Of a stretch of DNA of 8,605 nt, positions 1 through 6,614 are shown one piece after another. This stretch comes from Clostridiaceae bacterium. Its GTDB lineage: Bacteria; Bacillota_A; Clostridia; Acetivibrionales; Acetivibrionaceae. The stretch spans positions 1-8,605 of the forward strand of contig JAAZCB010000280.1 of assembly GCA_012513545.1 (NCBI GenBank), in the 5' to 3' direction. A model generated the notes under the pieces. It saw nothing but the letters and a program-made list of their open reading frames with translations. It did not search any database and had not been told where the DNA came from. A program made the position numbers and the translations under genes. How positions within the stretch are numbered: position 1 is the first letter of the stretch; every line of letters starts with the position of its first letter.

Positions 1-1
1 G

Positions 2-679
2 GCTTGCGATTACAAAACTGCCTTTACCACGTTATCAGATCTTAGAAACCTCGGGCTTGCCAACTTCGTAACGAGCTTTGATGATTATCATCTGGAATAT
101 ATAGATGTGGAACATATTAAGAATGCTGTTAAGGCTGCTTGCGAGCTAAAGCTTAAAGTGACAATAAAAACTGTTGAATACAACCATTGTAAAATCAAAG
201 CCGATAATGCACTTTTATTGCTAGGTTTGTCAGAGTATAAAAACAGCATACTTGTTCAAAGCTTGATACCCTTAAATGAAGGCCGCTTCAAAAAATTAAA
301 CGGGCTTGAGAAAGAGAGCTTAAGTTTCAGCCCTATTAGCATGTCGGGAGGCTGCAGTAAAATTATAAAGTTTCCTGCAATTAGCCCCTCAGGAGAGCTG
401 TATCCTTGTTGCGGCTTCGGTGACAGAGCACGTCTGGCAGGCAAATATCCTGAAAACAATTTTCAGGATATGCTTTCACAAATGCACAGCAATCTCATCT
501 TCAATCTTTTGGCTACCTTAGGACCTCTTGGATTATTAAAACTGGCCTCAGATTATTTGCCTGAGTTGTCAGAGCTCTCCTTCAACAATCCATGTGAAAT
601 ATGCAACTGCCTTTTCAATGACAAAACAGCAAGAGATGCCGTTTATATGGTAATGAAAAATTTAATGGAAAGAGTTTGA
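2..679 (+). CDS. Radical SAM/SPASM-domain protein, C-terminal part (5' truncated by window edge)
   Basis: The frame is open from base 2 to the TGA at 677-679 (225 codons). The GTG at 107 is an internal valine, because sequence resembling the family continues upstream of it. The visible part starts late in a radical SAM barrel: the stretch around TSFDDYHLEYIDVEHI, then KLKVTIKTV, is typical of late barrel strands and helices. It is followed by a SPASM-like cluster: a cysteine in GGCS (residue 118 of the visible part), the pair in YPCCG (136-137), and CEICNC near the end (198, 201, 203). SPASM domains bind auxiliary iron-sulfur clusters, and many such enzymes modify peptides or other enzymes. 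The catalytic CxxxCxxC that would bind SAM lies outside the window, so the class rests on the C-terminal half only. No substrate peptide gene is visible next to it; the partner, if any, would lie upstream. Confidence 0.72.
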   Translation, partial: ACDYKTAFTTLSDLRNLGLANFVTSFDDYHLEYIDVEHIKNAVKAACELKLKVTIKTVEYNHCKIKADNALLLLGLSEYKNSILVQSLIPLNEGRFKKLNGLEKESLSFSPISMSGGCSKIIKFPAISPSGELYPCCGFGDRARLAGKYPENNFQDMLSQMHSNLIFNLLATLGPLGLLKLASDYLPELSELSFNNPCEICNCLFNDKTARDAVYMVMKNLMERV

Positions 680-686
680 TAAGTAT

Positions 687-714
687 TTGACAAAAATGAA
701 TATGCCGTTACAAT
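687..714 (+). promoter_or_regulatory. Sigma-A-like promoter with no obvious gene behind it
   Basis: TTGACA at 687-692 (six of six) and TACAAT at 709-714 (five of six) are separated by 16 nt. The site begins 8 nt after the stop of the radical SAM gene and points into a 150-nt gap that ends against the convergent lipase gene. The match is good, but such motifs arise by chance in AT-rich DNA and no convincing gene follows. Confidence 0.4.
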
Positions 715-831
715 AAATATCGCAGCGATAACAGCAATTACAGTAAGGATGTCTGCTTCGATAAAAAAAGGACATTTCACTTGCGACTTGAGGCAGTTGA
801 TTTTTCCTTCATACTTGATTATTAACCGGCA

Positions 832-857
832 GGACGAGAAAACAAGTCCCCTCGTCC
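832..857. terminator. Stem-loop between convergent genes, possible bidirectional terminator
   Basis: GGACGAG (832-838) pairs with CTCGTCC (851-857) around a 12-nt loop. It starts 4 nt beyond the lipase stop on the minus strand and lies about 150 nt after the radical SAM stop on the plus strand, the usual place for a shared terminator of convergent genes. Neither side has a proper U-tract directly after the stem; on the plus strand the nearest T run is at 873-878. Termination is therefore inferred from stem and position only. Confidence 0.4.
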
Positions 858-861
858 CACA

Positions 862-2280
862 TTAAAACCCCAATTTTTTAAGCTCAGATACGATTTCAAT
901 ATATTTTTCTCTTGCGTCAAATCCTTCGTAGTCATTCCTTCGAAGGTCTATTACATCCCCATGTGAAATACCCCTGCTGTGTTTAGTAGACAATACACCC
1001 TTGAACTCTCCCCATTTTGAAGATTCAACAGATACTAATCCGTCATTTTTGCCTTCTGCAAACCTAAGCAGGAGATTTGGAATTGTAAGAATATAGTCGC
1101 TGAATATGTTATTCATCACAGCTGCAAAGCTTTGATAATAGACTTTTTCAGAATTTATCACCATTTTGTTGAATTCTTCGCAACTGCTAACTGAAAGCTG
1201 CCGGCTTGAAGCAAATATATCAGATCTTTTATCTCCCATCATTTTGGCATTTTTATTTAAGCTGTTTCCAATCAAATTTATGAGAGGCTCAGGTAGTTTA
1301 TATACAATGTCAACTATTTTTGATCCATGATGCGGCGTAGAAATAGTTGTAAGAGACGCAACATGCTCAGACATTCCAAGGATACTTATCATGTAACGAG
1401 CGTCTAGCCCTCCCCTTGAATGAGCAATAATGTTTACCTTTTCGCATCCTTCATTATCAATAATCTCTATAATTCTTTGCTTGAGAAATTCAGCATTATC
1501 TTCAATAGTAGCCCAGGCTTCATGATTGCCGTAATATATGGTTGCACCATGCCGTTTCAGCTCACGGGGTATTCTCCCCCAATAATTAAAGTACTTAAAA
1601 TCCCTAAAGCCCATTCCATGCAGCATTAAAATGGGATACCTGGTTTTACATATTTTAGAGTCTATTCTCTCGTTCCTGTTTATAATCCTATGCAACTCGC
1701 GTTCATACTCGGCCTTGGCTACATTTCCTAAATATACTATAAAAAACAGGTTTACAACTGGAATCCACATATACATCAGCAACAGAATTTTTTTTATAAC
1801 GTTCAGCTGTTTTGAAGATATTATAATACGGAGTATGCCATTTGTATATAAACCAAACAAAAATACAGCTGTCAATATAATATCCGCCACAAAAACCTGC
1901 ATAGGTATTGATCTTTTCAGATACTGGTTTATAAGAATGTATAATGGAATTTGTATTATTCCGGAGTATAAACTATACAGTATAAGTCTTCGTCCACTCA
2001 TTAAAACATTTACTCGAAAATCATCTATCTGCTTTTTTGAATAAGGTGATATACTGACTTTTGTCCATATGTAGATTGCAAATAACAGATAAATTACAGT
2101 CAGGTACTTTGGAGAAATAAAAAACTGCATATTTGAAATATAAGCAGCAATCAGTATTGTGTGCGGCATAATTGGCAAAAGTACGCTCATGAAGGCTTTA
2201 TTGGTGAGATTTATTTTATTTAGGATATCCAGAAAAATTATTAGGAAAAACAGTATTGTTATAAAAATGTATGTTTCCAT
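862..2280 (-). CDS. Membrane-anchored lipase/esterase (alpha/beta hydrolase)
   Basis: The 472-residue product has two parts. Residues 1 to about 185 hold roughly six hydrophobic membrane segments (about 4-18, 31-50, 58-74, 98-118, 128-147, 165-184). Residues 213-472 form a lipase domain resembling bacterial true lipases of the Pseudomonas/Burkholderia type. Visible motifs are the oxyanion-hole segment LMLHGMG (218-224), the nucleophile elbow IIAHSRGG with Ser288, LTTISTPHHGS (310-320), the acid Asp413 in KNDGLVSVESS, and a likely catalytic His440 in GISHGD. All three triad residues appear present, so an active carboxylic-ester hydrolase is likely; the substrate is unknown. Known lipases of this type are usually secreted, so a polytopic N-terminal domain is unusual. 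The ATG is preceded by GGAG at 11-nt spacing and by its own promoter. It lies 193 nt downstream of the acylation pair on the same strand. Confidence 0.85.
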   Translation of the reverse strand: METYIFITILFFLIIFLDILNKINLTNKAFMSVLLPIMPHTILIAAYISNMQFFISPKYLTVIYLLFAIYIWTKVSISPYSKKQIDDFRVNVLMSGRRLILYSLYSGIIQIPLYILINQYLKRSIPMQVFVADIILTAVFLFGLYTNGILRIIISSKQLNVIKKILLLMYMWIPVVNLFFIVYLGNVAKAEYERELHRIINRNERIDSKICKTRYPILMLHGMGFRDFKYFNYWGRIPRELKRHGATIYYGNHEAWATIEDNAEFLKQRIIEIIDNEGCEKVNIIAHSRGGLDARYMISILGMSEHVASLTTISTPHHGSKIVDIVYKLPEPLINLIGNSLNKNAKMMGDKRSDIFASSRQLSVSSCEEFNKMVINSEKVYYQSFAAVMNNIFSDYILTIPNLLLRFAEGKNDGLVSVESSKWGEFKGVLSTKHSRGISHGDVIDLRRNDYEGFDAREKYIEIVSELKKLGF

Positions 2281-2325
2281 AAAAATTACATCTCCATATC
2301 ACCAGTCTAAAAAAGCAGTTTCTAT

Positions 2326-2354
2326 ATTATATCATACAGATTGATATCGAAAAA
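2326..2354 (-). promoter_or_regulatory. Extended -10 promoter for the lipase gene
   Basis: On the minus strand TGATATAAT (2334-2326) is a perfect extended -10 element. The -35 position 17 nt upstream (2354-2349) reads TTTTTC and is poor, as is common with extended -10 promoters. Transcription would start near 2319, giving a leader of about 38 nt. This suggests the lipase can be expressed independently of the acylation genes upstream. Confidence 0.55.
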
Positions 2355-2409
2355 AGTCTGATTTTTAGAATTAATAAGACAGATATATAGAAGAACTTAT
2401 AATATACGC

Positions 2410-2441
2410 ATCACTTATGGTGGTTATGAAAAAAAAGTGAT
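2410..2441. repeat. Inverted repeat in the gap between DHHW and lipase genes
   Basis: ATCACTT (2410-2416) pairs with AAGTGAT (2435-2441) across an 18-nt spacer. On the minus strand an eight-T run sits inside the spacer rather than after the stem, so it does not look like a standard intrinsic terminator. It lies about 30 nt downstream of the DHHW-gene stop. It could be a weak terminator or an operator; the sequence does not decide. Confidence 0.3.
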
Positions 2442-2473
2442 AGTGCAGCAAAGCCTGTTTTAGAAGAGCAAAT

Positions 2474-3808
2474 TTAATTTATTTCGCTGTTTTCTATCAA
2501 GCCTTTCAGGCTGAGCATGAATTCTCTGTAATTTATATTTTCCATGTAATTTACAAAAAGGACTTCATTTATTCCTTTTGATTCAATAAAATCAGAGATA
2601 TTCTTTTCAGCCGTATTGAAATCATAAAATCTTGGATCAATAACATATATTTCTTCATAATGCGGTAACAGGAATGGCACAAAGCTATTTCCATATGAAT
2701 CCTTTATTACCAGTAGTTTTTTGCCGTTTTTATTTTCGGTACTGATCTTTGCCCAGGTTGCATCCCCGGCACTTAGAAATACCAGATACTTGTCCAGCTT
2801 CGTATCTGCGTACTTCATGTCAATTATATCAGCTTCATTACATGCATTATAGCGATGCTTCTCGTATTTGTAACCAACAAACGGCAAATAAGCATTTATG
2901 GTGTCAGGATTCTTTTCAATGCTCTTGTCCCTGGTTTTAGCATAGGTGCTTCCTAAAAAATTATCTATTTTAACCATTTTGTATTCTTCCAGAGGTATTG
3001 GCTCCTCCCCCTTTGTTTGCATAAAGGTTGTATAAGCATAATAAGCGCCTAATGCCGTCCAGTGATGGTCACTCCCGAAATATATGTATTCCTCCTTATG
3101 CTGGTTTAGTACATCATAAGTATTAACTGTGGTGATTCCGTCGTTTAATTTAGATTCAAGATATTCTATTGCGTAGTTCTGGGAGTCTGTTATTCCCTTA
3201 TACTTCCTAAGCTTTACAAATTCACTGTTTGTGGGTGCAATCAATGAATAAATGGGTATTTTGCTACCAATTTTCTCTTTGCATTCATTAAGAACCTGAG
3301 CATAAAAATCAAAATTATCCCTATTAAACTTGAAAAGCTCTACAGCTTTACCATCGATGACAAGCCAATAGCCAACACCGTCGCCTTCGTTATAGGGTTT
3401 CTTCGAAGGTTCTGGTGTAGCGGCTGATGATATATTCTCTGGCGTGTTCTCGGGATTTTTTTCATTATTATCATCCGTGGCTTTAGGTTCAGGTATATTA
3501 CTATATTCTTTGGACTTGTCCGAAATAATTATTTTAACATCCGTATCCTTTATAAACAACATTTGTTGAATGTCATTGCTGATTTTTAAGAACCTGTCCC
3601 TTAAAATAAAGGTATCATTATAGTATTCAGTGTAGTCGCGAAAATAGCTGCCATCAAAAAGTGCCGATATCTTAAGCTCTGGCTTTTTCTTTAATGCCCT
3701 GTTTTCCATTTCGGAGATCTCCGGTTTGTTTACATTAATAAAATTAGCAGCGCACAAAACCACAATAATTAACAAAAATGCTATTGCATCTAATTGTAAC
3801 TTCTTCAT
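2474..3808 (-). CDS. DHHW-family protein (AlgX/AlgJ-like, SGNH-type acetyl-transfer partner)
   Basis: This 444-residue protein has one N-terminal membrane anchor or signal (residues 5-24) and an extracytoplasmic body. The segment after the anchor, MENRALKKKPELKISALFDG (residues 34-53) followed by FRDYTEYYNDTFILRDRF, is the usual opening of the DHHW family. The family-naming motif SDHHW is at 246-250, and KDSYG at 369-373 supplies a candidate serine. By analogy with AlgX/AlgJ, Asp247, His249 and Ser371 would form the SGNH-type triad. Residues 103-141 are a low-complexity linker rich in Pro, Glu, Asn and Thr. Such proteins work with an MBOAT protein: the MBOAT moves an acyl group, usually acetyl, across the membrane and the DHHW partner places it on an exported polysaccharide. 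The MBOAT gene lies 41 nt upstream. A GGAGGA (3817-3822) with good spacing supports the ATG start. Confidence 0.85.
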   Translation of the reverse strand: MKKLQLDAIAFLLIIVVLCAANFINVNKPEISEMENRALKKKPELKISALFDGSYFRDYTEYYNDTFILRDRFLKISNDIQQMLFIKDTDVKIIISDKSKEYSNIPEPKATDDNNEKNPENTPENISSAATPEPSKKPYNEGDGVGYWLVIDGKAVELFKFNRDNFDFYAQVLNECKEKIGSKIPIYSLIAPTNSEFVKLRKYKGITDSQNYAIEYLESKLNDGITTVNTYDVLNQHKEEYIYFGSDHHWTALGAYYAYTTFMQTKGEEPIPLEEYKMVKIDNFLGSTYAKTRDKSIEKNPDTINAYLPFVGYKYEKHRYNACNEADIIDMKYADTKLDKYLVFLSAGDATWAKISTENKNGKKLLVIKDSYGNSFVPFLLPHYEEIYVIDPRFYDFNTAEKNISDFIESKGINEVLFVNYMENINYREFMLSLKGLIENSEIN

Positions 3809-3816
3809 AGTAAAAT

Positions 3817-3822
3817 TCCTCC
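3817..3822 (-). promoter_or_regulatory. Ribosome binding site of the DHHW gene
   Basis: GGAGGA on the minus strand, 8 nt before the ATG at 3808, inside the 41-nt gap after the MBOAT stop. No terminator is seen in this gap, which supports co-transcription of the pair. Confidence 0.7.
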
Positions 3823-3849
3823 ATCATACTATAGTTAATAAAACCGCTC

Positions 3850-5268
3850 CTAAAACTTAAAGTAAAGGAAAGGGCTGTACGATTGACCAACAAGTAAAAT
3901 AATTGACACAATGAACACTGCTATGTTTACTGTCGATTTTATTAACTGAGCAACAGAATAAATTCCAATATGTTTCTTCTCCAAGCTTCCTTTTATACTC
4001 CCGAAAACAGTTTTCACAATCGGCGTACAACCAATAAGCGCAATCGCAATGAATATCATATAACTATTAAGGAAAATTCCAATCTCGGGACTAGACCAGG
4101 ATGAAGCATTAATCCCAAACATAATCCCCAGGAAGTAAAGACCCTTACTTATGCTGGAATGATAGAAAAATACCCAACCTACAAGTACTGCTACAACAAA
4201 ATAAAGTCTCCATATAACCCCAGGTATTTTCTTTCCAATCTTTAACATAACAAACTTTTCAAACACCAGCAGCATAAAGAAATACAATCCCCAAATAACA
4301 AAGTTCCAGCTGGCGCCATGCCATAGACCTGTGAGCAGCCACACTACCAGCATATTCCTCACATGAAATTTCCTGTTGCCTCCAAGTGGAATATAGACAT
4401 AGTCCTTGAAAAACGAAGTCAGGGATATATGCCATCTTCGCCAGAATTCAGTAACAGACTTGGCTATATAGGGATAATTGAAGTTTTCCATATAATTAAA
4501 GCCATACATTTTACCCAGACCTATTGCCATGTCTGAATAACCTGAAAAATCGAAGTAAATTTCTATTGCAAATAATAGAATTCCTGCCCACGCACCCAAT
4601 ACCGGAAGCCTGGAATAATCCATATCAAGAAAAGCCTTTGAAAACTCATTTGCTTGATTAGCAATAATAACTTTCTTTCCGAGACCTATAATAAAACGAC
4701 TTATGCCATTATTGAACCCCTCAAAGCAAAGTGCCTTGTGCTCAATATTTTGCTCAAAATCCTTATATCGAACAATAGGACCCGCCATAAGATGATGAAA
4801 AAGCGAAACATATAATAAAAACTTGAAGGGGGATTTTTGAGCCTGTACCTCTCCCCTATACACATCCACTATGTAGGAAATTGATTTGAAGGTGTAAAAG
4901 GATATTCCAATGGGAAGGCCTATACTTATGATTGGTATATTAAAACCAAACAGTGCATTTATATTTTCAGCAAAAAAACCGAAAAGCTTAAAAAACCCCA
5001 AAACTAAAACATTTACTATGACAGCTAAAGTAACTACTCTTTTGCATTTACGCTTACCCTTGCTTTTTTCAATGGATACTCCGACGAAATAATTGAAGAA
5101 TGCATTTAAAACCAGAACCAAAATCCATATGGGTTCTCCCCATGCATAAAAGGCCAGGGATGATACAATAAGCACTGCATTTTTGTAAGAATTGTTATTG
5201 ATTAAATAATATAAAAAAATGTTTACAGGTAAAAAAACGCATAAAAAGACAAGACTTGAAAAAGCCAA
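3850..5268 (-). CDS. MBOAT-family O-acyltransferase (AlgI-like)
   Basis: This polytopic membrane enzyme is 472 residues long from the TTG start chosen here. The frame can be extended to a GTG at 5283, but that codon has no Shine-Dalgarno sequence. The TTG at 5268 has GAGG 9 nt upstream and yields an N-terminus beginning LAFSSLVFLCVFLPVNIFLY, the usual AlgI-type opening. Numbered from TTG, family motifs are LPIGISFYTFKSISYIVDVY (118-137), the region around FDFSGYSDMAIGLGKMYGF, TEFWRRWHISLTSFF (273-287), DYVYIPLGGNR, and TGLWHGASWNF (313-323) with the invariant histidine at 317. The protein ends in FLYFKF, also typical. These enzymes transfer an acyl group, commonly acetyl, across the membrane for O-acylation of exported or wall polysaccharide. 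It is the first gene of the pair with the DHHW protein. It ends in TAG, showing that TAG is a normal stop in this genome. Confidence 0.9.
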   Translation of the reverse strand: MAFSSLVFLCVFLPVNIFLYYLINNNSYKNAVLIVSSLAFYAWGEPIWILVLVLNAFFNYFVGVSIEKSKGKRKCKRVVTLAVIVNVLVLGFFKLFGFFAENINALFGFNIPIISIGLPIGISFYTFKSISYIVDVYRGEVQAQKSPFKFLLYVSLFHHLMAGPIVRYKDFEQNIEHKALCFEGFNNGISRFIIGLGKKVIIANQANEFSKAFLDMDYSRLPVLGAWAGILLFAIEIYFDFSGYSDMAIGLGKMYGFNYMENFNYPYIAKSVTEFWRRWHISLTSFFKDYVYIPLGGNRKFHVRNMLVVWLLTGLWHGASWNFVIWGLYFFMLLVFEKFVMLKIGKKIPGVIWRLYFVVAVLVGWVFFYHSSISKGLYFLGIMFGINASSWSSPEIGIFLNSYMIFIAIALIGCTPIVKTVFGSIKGSLEKKHIGIYSVAQLIKSTVNIAVFIVSIILLVGQSYSPFLYFKF

Positions 5269-5277
5269 TTGGATTCG

Positions 5278-5281
5278 CCTC
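5278..5281 (-). promoter_or_regulatory. Start-deciding ribosome binding site of the MBOAT gene
   Basis: On the minus strand GAGG (within GTGAGGCG) lies 9 nt before the TTG at 5268. It overlaps the alternative GTG at 5283, so the GTG is more likely part of the ribosome binding region than the start codon. Confidence 0.6.
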
Positions 5282-5310
5282 ACAATTTATTTTTTTTATT
5301 AGAGAACTTG

Positions 5311-5338
5311 TATATAATAAACTCTACATCAATTCCAA
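5311..5338 (-). promoter_or_regulatory. Candidate promoter for the MBOAT-DHHW operon
   Basis: On the minus strand TTGGAA (5338-5333) and TATATA (5316-5311) are 16 nt apart, each matching four of six consensus positions. It would give a leader of about 36 nt. An alternative pair, TTGAAA with TAGAGT at 17-nt spacing, overlaps it. The position is right but the match is weak. Confidence 0.25.
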
Positions 5339-5732
5339 ACTTATTTCAAGACCAACTCTTACCTTTTTCTCACTGAAACGATTTATCGACTTTTAAAAAA
5401 AGCTCGGGGATTTCTGGTACAGTGTTTCTCAAATTCCTCTTCTATCCACATTCAGGCAGGTTTTAGAGCCATCTTAATCAGTGTATTATTATGTTATGGT
5501 TGCTTTGTTTCTTGATATTTTTTTGTCCTTGACCGTTTTTTTGAACACCAAAATAAAACTCATAAAATAATTATCAAAAATGCCGATAACAAAACATGAA
5601 TAAGAGTTTATACATTAAACTAACTGCATTAGCATTGAAGGAAATACAATGGTTCATCTGACAGGCTATAAAATCATAACAAAAATTTTTATAAGTGAAA
5701 TTACAACAATATTTCAATAAAGAAAAATATTT

Positions 5733-5761
5733 TTGTTATATACCCAAAAAAATGCTATATT
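5733..5761 (+). promoter_or_regulatory. Candidate promoter for the small membrane-protein gene
   Basis: TTGTTA (5733-5738) and TATATT (5756-5761) are separated by 17 nt, and the -10 is preceded by TGC, making it an extended -10. Transcription would start near 5768 and give a leader of about 54 nt that includes the AGGAGG site. Confidence 0.45.
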
Positions 5762-5821
5762 TTAAATGTAAGTGCAATTTATATATTTCAATCCCATACT
5801 ATAATACTAGGAGGATAGCAT

Positions 5822-6232
5822 ATGGAAAAAACAAAACTAGGTATAAGTGTTGGTTTATTAGGTTCAGCGTTGTATTTCACAGGCTTGTTAAATTATTTTG
5901 CCTTAATTATTCTGGCAGGGTATGTGCTTATCTTTGAAGAGAATGAGTGGTTAAAAAAGAGTGCAGTAAAAGTAGTAACAATAATAATAGCTTTTACTAT
6001 TGTTTCAACTTTATTCAGCATAAGCAACAATATATTAGATATACTTAATGTTCCTCTGTCATGGATTCGCTTTTCGTTTAGACTTTCCTGGCCGCTTAAA
6101 ATTGATACTATTGCCTTGAAGGTATTAAGTATTCTTCAGAGTGGTATTTTGATAATACTTGGATTCAAGGCACTTACCCAAGGTACAATAAAGTTGGGCC
6201 CTATTGATAAGATTATTGACAAGAACATATAA
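5822..6232 (+). CDS. Small polytopic membrane protein of unknown function
   Basis: This 136-residue protein starts at ATG behind a strong AGGAGG (5809-5814) with 7-nt spacing, so the gene is almost certainly translated. About four hydrophobic segments are visible (roughly 7-22, 25-38, 49-66 and 99-117). The most distinctive element is a short acidic-aromatic turn between the second and third segments, GYVLIFEENEWLKKSAVK (33-50). A conserved-looking tail, LGFKALTQGTIKLGPIDK (113-130), follows the last segment. I do not recognise a named family and there is no catalytic motif. It is a single-gene unit with its own candidate promoter and terminator, divergent from the acylation operon and convergent with the RHS locus, so context gives no function. 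Confidence 0.75.
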   Translation: MEKTKLGISVGLLGSALYFTGLLNYFALIILAGYVLIFEENEWLKKSAVKVVTIIIAFTIVSTLFSISNNILDILNVPLSWIRFSFRLSWPLKIDTIALKVLSILQSGILIILGFKALTQGTIKLGPIDKIIDKNI

Positions 6233-6321
6233 GTATTCATTTATGCCGCCATATGGCATCGACATAGTATGAAAAACGGACACCGGCATATGGGTCACCT
6301 GTTGTCGAAAAATAGATAAAG

Positions 6322-6366
6322 ATAAACCCGTGTCAGATTTGATGCTCTTTCACAGGTTTATTTTTT
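6322..6366 (+). terminator. Rho-independent terminator of the small membrane-protein gene
   Basis: ATAAACC (6322-6328) pairs with GGTTTAT (6355-6361). After one C/A mismatch the helix continues as GTG (6330-6332) with CAC (6351-6353) around an 18-nt loop, and a six-T run (6361-6366) closes it. It lies about 90 nt past the stop codon. Confidence 0.65.
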
Positions 6367-6444
6367 GTCTAATATGTATTATTACCCGTTCCTGTACAGA
6401 AACCTAGTAACTGCTCATGTTATAATGATACCAGAAAACAAGAG

Positions 6445-6560
6445 TAAGCACTGGAACGGTTCTTTCCAATGTTTGTGGCTACCGGGAAAAAGAAAGACGG
6501 TCATCCGAAGATAACCGCCATCTAAAATTATGTTTTTTAATTGTTACGGGAAACCAGTGC
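6445..6560. mobile_element. Possible truncated IS66-family end
   Basis: GTAAGCACTGG at 6445 resembles an IS66-family terminal repeat, which typically begins GTAAGC. An inverted match, CCAGTGC (6554-6560), pairs with GCACTGG (6448-6454) 99 nt away. The intervening stretch, with a hairpin and no frame, resembles the untranslated leader of such elements as I remember them. No transposase gene, second end or 8-bp target duplication is present, so at most this is a remnant. The identification rests on memory of the family and was not checked by search. Confidence 0.25.
6487..6519 (-). terminator. Rho-independent terminator with UUCG tetraloop, after the RHS-lipoprotein genes
   Basis: Read on the minus strand, GGCGGTTATC (6519-6510) pairs along all ten positions, two of them G-U wobbles, with GATGACCGTC (6505-6496) across a TTCG loop closed by C-G, an exceptionally stable tetraloop. 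The run TTTCTTTTT follows at once (6495-6487). On the plus strand the same hairpin has mismatches and no U-tract, so it works in the minus direction. It lies about 95 nt after the lipoprotein stop and is the natural end of that transcript. Confidence 0.7.
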
Positions 6561-6614
6561 AATTAATTACCATTGAATTCACTACCATAAAACAATCCAT
6601 TCCTATTAAAAAGT

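Larger units (their letters stand above)
5284..5821. other. Divergent intergenic region, no gene recognised
   Basis: These 538 nt lie between the MBOAT gene (-) and the small membrane-protein gene (+). They are AT-rich with many stops, and the short frames within them have no ribosome binding site or recognisable product. They hold candidate promoters for both flanking genes (listed separately) and two AT palindromes around AAAAATTTTT (about 5684-5693) and AAAAATATTTTT. The more GC-balanced stretch 5400-5480 shows no transposase or RNA signature that I can identify. No riboswitch recognised by eye. Confidence 0.5.
6233..6614. other. Non-coding gap between convergent genes
   Basis: These 382 nt have no plausible gene. 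Their contents are: a perfect palindrome GCCATATGGC (6248-6257), with a related GGCATATGGG 40 nt later; a plus-strand terminator (6322-6366); an isolated extended -10 TGTTATAAT (6418-6426); a possible IS66-like end starting at 6445; and a minus-strand terminator (6487-6519). Confidence 0.5.

Noticed and set aside
749..865. 38-codon plus-strand frame after the promoter at 687-714
   Set aside because: The AGTAAGG before its ATG is too close to serve as a normal ribosome site, and the product has no recognisable features; kept only as part of a finding.
1420..2044. Plus-strand frames of 69 and 137 codons
   Set aside because: They lie opposite the lipase gene, which has clear family motifs; they have no ribosome sites and their products look like reversed membrane-segment codons.
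5795..5805. TATAAT (5800-5805) and a sigma-K-like CATACTATA (5795-5803) just before the small membrane-protein gene
   Set aside because: A start of transcription from either would fall near 5812, inside the AGGAGG ribosome site, and leave no leader; a better-placed -10 exists at 5756-5761.
5695..5937. 80-codon plus-strand frame overlapping the small membrane-protein gene
   Set aside because: No ribosome site; it runs out of frame into a gene that has a strong AGGAGG and plausible membrane segments.
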